From assembly GCF_040712315.1 (NCBI RefSeq), contig NC_134014.1:40537634-40601633 (forward strand): DNA of 64,000 nt, written 5' to 3'. This document shows positions 57,815 to 64,000 of this stretch, piece by piece (position 1 is the stretch's first letter; each line of letters starts with the position of its first letter). The translations under genes and the position numbers were made by a program. The notes beneath the pieces are model-generated. The model saw nothing but the letters and a program-made list of their open reading frames with translations. It did no database searches and was not told the origin of the DNA. The stretch is from Castanea sativa (taxonomy: Eukaryota > Streptophyta > Magnoliopsida > Fagales > Fagaceae).

Positions 57815-59649
57815 TCTATTAGCTATATAAAAATACCCATGCCCCTACGGTAAACATTTGGTTTATTGAGTCCCTTTATCTGTTTATTTTTTATTTTTTT
57901 TTATTTTCAAGTTTTGAACAATTGCTACAGTGCCAATTTGGTTTGTTCAATTGGCACTGTAGCTCCAGTGCTTCGATTTCAACCTCTGCACTGTTGCTAC
58001 TTTCTTTTCTTTTTTTTTTCTTTGCTTTTTTTTTTCGACGTATTATCGTCTGGCCCACTCTTTATATATATATATATATATATATAAAGCTATTAGTAAA
58101 CACAATAAATTGTCACAATATTTTTGCAATTGTTGATTTGTTAATTCCTTATAGGTTAAAATAAAATATCATACAGAATCATCCACAACTAAAACTAAAG
58201 TTATTATGAAAAAATAAGTGCTACAACCACAACATTTTTTGCAACACTTTCACAACATTGTTCATTAGGCTTTTTTTTTTCTCATAAACCACAGTACGCT
58301 AGTTTTGGTTGTGCTGTTTTTGTCTTTTCTTTTAAATATTTATGTGTATGTACAGTTACACCGACTTAACAAATTTTTATAATATTTTTACAATTATTAA
58401 CGATTTGCACTGTTCATTGGTCTTCTTTTTTTTTTTTTTTCACAATATGCTTGTTTTGCTTGGCGCTTTTAATTATTATATGTGCATACACAATTAAACT
58501 GACGCAACAAATTTTTACAATATTTTCATCATTATTGAGGTGTCAATTTTTTAAAGGTCAAAATAAAATAATAAAATAAGAGATTGAGACCAATCACAAA
58601 TAAAAATAAATGTATTATGAAAATGTTATAACATCTTCTTTTTGTCACAATATTTTCATAATCGTGAGATCTCAGTTCCTTATAGATCAAAATAAAATAA
58701 AATAAAAAGAAATGCTAAGTCCACAACATTTTCACAATAATTTTGTAACAAATTTTATGTGGCAAGGTATTTGTGAAGGATAAAAAATTGATATTAGTAG
58801 TGGGTTCAATTTAAAACCAATAACAACCTGTCATTTATAATTTGTTCTAAAATTGTTATGGATGTAGCATTTCTCTCAAATAAAATATAAATATATCTAT
58901 TCGGATCCTAAAAATAAAAGTATTGTGAAAATGTTTTAGTATTTTGTGGTATTCTTAGACTTCTTTTTTAGTATATATAGTCAAATTGAGTGAGCCAAAA
59001 TTCATTATACGTTTTACGTACTATTTTCTTGTATTGTCTTTTTGTTTTTTTTAAATGCATAATTTTTAAACCAGTAATAATTTTTTTACCTAAGATTTGT
59101 TGTGAAAATAGTATGAACGTAAAAATTTATATAATAAAATATCAAACTGGGACCTACCATAGCCGGAAATAAAAAATATAACGAAAATGTTGTGACATTT
59201 TGTTATATTCCTAAACTTCTTTTTTGTGTGACATTTTGTTGTGTTCCTAGACTTCTTTTTTTTGTTTAGTCAAATTTAGTAAGCCAAAACTCATTGTTCT
59301 AGGCACAATTTTCTTCGGTTGGCTTTTTATTTTATTTTTAAATGCACGGTTAAAAGTGATTAGCCCAATTTAAAACTAGTAGCAATTTACCACCTAAAAT
59401 TTATTATAAAAATATTGTGGACGTAACATTACACTAAAATAATATAATAAAATATTAGACTAGGACCCACCATAGCTAAAAATAAAGGTATTGTAAAAAT
59501 ATCATGACTTTTTGTTGTGTTTCTAGACTTCTTTTTTGGTTTATTCAATTTGTTGAACTAAAATTCATTTTTTAATGCATAATTTTTTTAGGTTGATTTT
59601 TTTTACACATTGTTTCATGTTTTTTTTTAAAAATAAAAATAAAAATAAA

Positions 59650-59686
<37 letters not shown>

Positions 59687-60434
59687 TGTTTTACACACAC
59701 ATAACACACACAAATTGACAAAATAACACTTTCCTCCTTTATGTTCGGGGTAGTTGCATTCCCCCCCTTAAACTAAAGTTGAATAATTTCATCATTTATA
59801 TTTTGTAGATGAGCATATACCCCTATTGTTTCTCTCTTAGTTAAACCCTAACAAAATCTTATAATTCCTAAAATATTCCATTGTGCAATGTCTAATATAC
59901 TCCTACTAAATTTTAATGTCCCAAAAAATTTCTGTGTATTTTGAATTTTATGTGGTAGATTGGTAGTCATCTTGGAAATTTAGAATGATGATGTATGGTG
60001 TTCTATTTGTTACCTAAAGTTAGAATGATGATATATGATGTTCTATTTGTTACTTAGATAACACTAATTTATTAGGTTTAAATCTTCTACACTTATAATT
60101 TTATCTAATAGAAACTTTGATGACATATGTCTTTTGTTATTCGTTCTTTTTTCAATTTACTTTCCTGCTTAAAAGGGTATTCATTAAATTTTCATTGCAA
60201 AAATTTAAATATTGTAGAAATATGATGACATTCATTATCATTATTTGTAGCATTTTTTGGTGAGTAGATATTACATTTAGTAAATAAGTTTTAAGAAATT
60301 GTTATAGTACGTAGATATTCAAATAACTATTTTAAATTTAAGTACATGACTTCATACTTCTTCAACAAAAAAAATATATATTAATTTTCTCACTAAAGGG
60401 CCAGCACATGCCTTGCACGTGCAACCCACACTAG
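57815..60434 (+). mobile_element. Helitron-like unit B (2.6 kb)
   Basis: Starts TCTATTAGCTATATAAAAAT directly after the CTAG of unit A. It ends with the hairpin CAGCACATGCCTTGCACGTG followed by CTAG at 60431-60434. TC..CTRR termini, a subterminal hairpin and the absence of TIR and TSD are Helitron features. The interior is AT-rich and non-coding, with degraded M3 hairpins and a CA microsatellite (59652-59685). Confidence 0.65.
59652..59685. repeat. CA microsatellite
   Basis: About 16 uninterrupted CA units. Confidence 0.95.
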
Positions 60435-62898
60435 TATATATAAAAAGCGTCAATGGGCAATGAACAGTATTTGGTTTATTCAATCGTGAGCTGTCCTTTT
60501 TTTTTTTTTTTTCAAGCAACCCAGTTTAGTTTGAGTTGTTTTATTTATTATCATTTTAGTATTTTTTTTTTTTAGGATCTTTATATATTTACTTTGTAAG
60601 CTTATGATGTAAACATACAAAAAGTGGCAAATAATATACACATTTGCAAAAAAAAAAGGTAAATATTATACAAATTTTGCAAACATGTACACAATTTGCC
60701 AATTTTATGTGACTACAATATAAATTTACATTGTAAGTACAATATATACATAGAGATATTGTGAAAATATTGTGATGCATGTGTCAATTCTTTATAGGTT
60801 AAAATCTATATATAAAAAGAGTGAATGAGAAAAGTTACAGTAGTTTCGCTATAGTAGTTTTGCTTTGTTCAATTTTAACACTGCTTCACTGGCCACTTTT
60901 TTTTTTTCTTTTTTTTTTTTGTTTGTTGTGAATGCATAAAGCTGCAGTAGATTTACTACATTATTTTTTGTTTGTCTAATTTGCACTATTTTACTTTATA
61001 ATAAGAGGCAATAGGCTCATGAATAGCGCCTTTGGTTTATTCAATCGCTGAGCTAGCCTTTTTTTTCCCCCTTCAAGTACCCCAGTTTAGTTTGAGCTTT
61101 GTTTTTGTTTTTTGTTTTCTTTTTTTTAAAGGATCTTTATATGTTTACTTTGTAAGCTTTTATTGTAGACATACAAAAAGTATCAAATATTAGACACATT
61201 TGCAAAATAAAAAGGTAAATATTATACAAATTTTGCAAATGTGTACAAAATTTGCCAATTTTATGTGTCTATAATATAAATTTACATTGTAAGTACACTT
61301 AATACATAGAGATACTGTAAAAATGTTGTGACGCATGTGTCAATTCTCCATGGGTCAAAATCTATATATAAAAAGAGCGAATGGGAAGAGCTAATTTTTA
61401 CTATTTCATTGGCTGCTTTTTTTTTTTTTTTTTTGTGGGGATGTGTAATCTGCAATTAATTTGCTACATTATTTTTTGTTTGTCCAATTCGCATTGTTTC
61501 ACATTATAATAAAATATTAACACAACAAACCAGTACAATATTTTTACAATTGTTGAGGTACCATGTTAATTCCTAATAGGAGAAAACAAAATAATAAAAT
61601 ATTATACTGGAACCAAGTAGAACTAAAAATAAAAGTATTATAAAAAAAGAAGTGCTACACTTACAATATTTTCACAACACTTTCATAACAAATCATAGGT
61701 GGCAAATTGTTATTAGTTCTAATCTAAAGTTACCAATAAAACTACTTGTTTACCCACCAATAACAACCTGTAATAATCTACTACTTATGATTTTTTGTGA
61801 AAATGTCATGGAAATAACATTTTTTTTGTGAAAATGTTAAGACATTTTGTTATCGTCACAATATTTTCAAAATTACTAAACTATCAATTCTTTATAAGGC
61901 AAAATAAAATATAATAAAATTGTAAAGGTATTACAAAGATGTTGTGCCATTATGTTGTGTTTTTAGAAATTTTTTGTTGGTATAGTTAGCTTTTTTTAGC
62001 CAAAATTTACTGTTTCACATACAATTTTCTTGGGTAGACTTTTTGTATTTTTTTTTCTTTACGCACCATTTTAGGTAAAAACACAAAGTTTTACACACAA
62101 AAACAAAAAGAAAAAATTAGGATAAAAACACTTTTCATCCTTTATGTTTGGGTTAGTTTACAATTCCTCCTTAAACTTTAAAATCAAGTAATTTTTCCTC
62201 TACTATTTTGGAAAAGAGCAAATATGTCATATTGTTATTCTCTTAGTTAAGCCCTAATAAAAACTTATGATTCTTAAAATATTTTATTGTGTAATGTCTA
62301 AAATACTTCCACGAAATTTTAACATCCCGAAAATTTTCTTCATGTATTTTGAGTTTTAGATGATTATATATATTGGAAAGTTGGAATAATGATATAAGGT
62401 TTTTTATTTGTTATTTAAAGAACATTGATTTTCTAAGTTTAAATTTTTGAAAATTATAATTTATTTAATGGAAAATTTGATGACACGTACCTTTTGTTAT
62501 CTTTATTTATTTATTTATTAATTTTCTTAACAAAACTTAGTTGTTTATTGTTGGAAGATGATGATATTCATTATCATTCTTAGAAGTTTTTAGTGAGTGA
62601 ATATATTGTCTTTAGCAAATATGTACTAAAAAACTATTATAATAAAATAGATATTTATATGTTAAATAGCTACCCTAACTTTGTAGCTAATCAAAATTAT
62701 ACGAATGAGTTTAATATTTTTATGATATAACTATTAAAATTCTTAAAATTAATGTCTCTTATGATTAAAGTAAATCTATATGTACTTTAAAAATAAAATG
62801 ATTTATATCTTTCTTTTGTGATATAAATAAAATCTAAACTTTAATCACTACTCTTTTTCCACGGCAAGCACGTGCCTTGCATGTGCTGCCCTAACTAG
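60435..62898 (+). mobile_element. Helitron-like unit C (2.5 kb), with nested start and internal duplication
   Basis: Follows the CTAG of unit B directly and ends GGCAAGCACGTGCCTTGCAT..GCTGCC then CTAG (62895-62898). Two internal Helitron-style starts, A|TCTATATATAAAAAGAG, occur at 60805 and 61361, 556 bp apart. They sit in a tandem duplication from about 60450 to 61560 ('ggatctttatat.tttactttg', 'acatacaaaaagt', 'gtaaatattatacaaatttt'). The 3' 900 bp match units A and B. Confidence 0.65.
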
Positions 62899-63888
62899 TC
62901 TAGGGTTAAAAGTGTTAATGGGTTTAAAAAAAAAAAATGGGTTGAGCTGGGGGGGGCCAGTCAGGGTTGGGCTGGGCTTAAAGTATTATATATAACTATA
63001 TTTTTTTATTATGTTTTGGGCCAAGGGGGCATGGACCCCCTACTGGGTCCGTCCTTGGTCAAAGCTGAAACATACGCTTTTGTTAAGCCACATCAGCGGC
63101 CATATCATCCACTTATTTCCAAAATTTTCTCTCACATTTTTAATTGTTTTTCTCCCTATTAATTTATCACCAAACAGTTACTTTTTCTCCAACATTTCCC
63201 CCACTTTTACCTTTTTATTTCCTCACAAAAAGACACCTACAGTGTGTCAATCCAAACACAAAAAATCACTTTCTTGAGATATGTTTTGGAATTTGCTACA
63301 ATACAATTCTAATAATAGCAGTATACCGGGAGATGTGGTATAAATATTTGGTTATTTTTTTATTCAAACTTTCTCTCAAATGATTGGTTGGAATTAATTA
63401 ATAATTTATCAAACTTTCTCTCTCTTATACCTCTTCAGTGACGTTGGGAACAACAAAAAGAATAAATGAAGAAAAAATATTTAAATAAAGTAGTAAAAGT
63501 ATAGAATGGGTAATATAAGGTGTGTTAAAATATATAAAGTAATTTTTTGATGTATCAAAATAACTTCTTCTTCTTTTTTCATAACGTCTTTTATTAATGC
63601 TCTTATAGACTAAGTTTTGTCTAATGAGTTGGTGTGAAGGCACCTTTCGATGTATTGTGATTCTGGGTTTGTTTATACATGAGAGTTTTTTGTTATTTTG
63701 TAGGTGGTTGTAATATATTTCATTAATTGTAAATTTTGGTCAGTATTGCTTGTGAATGTAGGCTTTGAGTTAGTCAAACCAAGTTAAATTTTGTATGTTG
63801 TGTTGCTTGCTATTTTAGTGTTTTTCATGTATTTTACAACAACTGGCATACAAATTGTTGATTCGAGCTTAGGAAATAAAAAAACATA
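62899..63888. other. Right-end intergenic DNA
   Basis: GC-rich scraps at 62940-62985 and 63018-63060 ('gggccaagggggcatggacc', 'gggtccgtccttgg') look like fragments of DNA-transposon ends. The sequence from about 63600 may belong to a Ty1/copia LTR or leader preceding the gag fragment. No host gene is seen. Confidence 0.5.
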
Positions 63889-63999
63889 AAGGTTGAGGTG
63901 AAACTCTTTGATGACAAAAATAGTTTTATCATTTGGCAAAACGCTATTAAAGTCATCTTAGTAATGCAAGAATTGATTAAGGTGTTGTTGAAAAGTTAA
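63889..63999 (+). pseudogene. Ty1/copia gag N-terminal fragment, at window edge
   Basis: The frame reads KVEVKLFDDKNSFIIWQNAI then KVILVMQELIKVLLKS and a stop. The pattern 'F(D/N)G.N.F..W...(M/V)...L..Q.L...L' is the start of copia-type Gag. A 'gattcgagcttagg' stretch, similar to the leader after a copia primer site, lies about 25 bp upstream. The stop after about 37 codons makes it non-functional. Whatever follows lies outside the window. Confidence 0.6.
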
Positions 64000-64000
64000 A

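Overview
This is nuclear DNA of a flowering plant. It is AT-rich and intron-containing, with plant-specific gene families and many nested transposable elements. The style of the LINE RNase H region and of the tRNA-derived SINEs suggests a woody eudicot, perhaps Fagales (oak or chestnut type). That placement is a weak inference from memory.

Genes are few. Two look intact: a group-S-like bZIP transcription factor (minus strand, 6625-7242) and a two-exon phytosulfokine precursor (plus strand, 24675-25054, with the YIYTQ hormone core near its C-terminus). A third, a 92-codon ORF (minus strand, 14982-15260), resembles a short uncharacterised plant protein family. At 46.3-53.9 kb there are three broken genes: a CCCH zinc-finger-like multi-exon remnant, the 3' half of an LRR receptor kinase of the XII type, and an almost complete eight-exon cyclic nucleotide-gated channel (CNGC). 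The last two converge and are cut off against each other within about 12 bp near 49.18 kb.

Most of the rest is mobile DNA, and several elements can be delimited to the base by target-site duplications (TSDs). A GC-rich non-autonomous hAT lies at 976-1534. A 9.3-kb Ty3/gypsy-derived LTR element lies at 31439-40718 (TSD CTTAT); it has almost no pol and carries a tandem array of truncated LTRs at its 3' end. A hAT at 40853-44965 (TSD AATGAGAC) holds only a BED-finger remnant. Inside that hAT is a 5'-truncated LINE (41632-43777, 14-bp TSD), and the LINE itself carries a 539-bp tandem duplication. A MITE at 45.3-45.8 kb has a second MITE nested in it, and an uninterrupted relative at 13 kb supplies the empty site. 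A MULE-type MITE lies at 54589-54966, a solo LTR at 55564-56335 (TSD ATTGT), and a run of head-to-tail Helitron-like units reaches 62898. Two SINE families, several MITE copies and a Ty1/copia gag fragment at the right edge complete the picture.

I found no CRISPR array, rRNA gene, convincing tRNA gene or new multi-gene system. The most unusual features are structural: the LTR array seeded by a microhomology between primer-binding site and LTR, the convergent broken CNGC/receptor-kinase pair, the layered hAT-LINE-duplication, and the tandem Helitrons.
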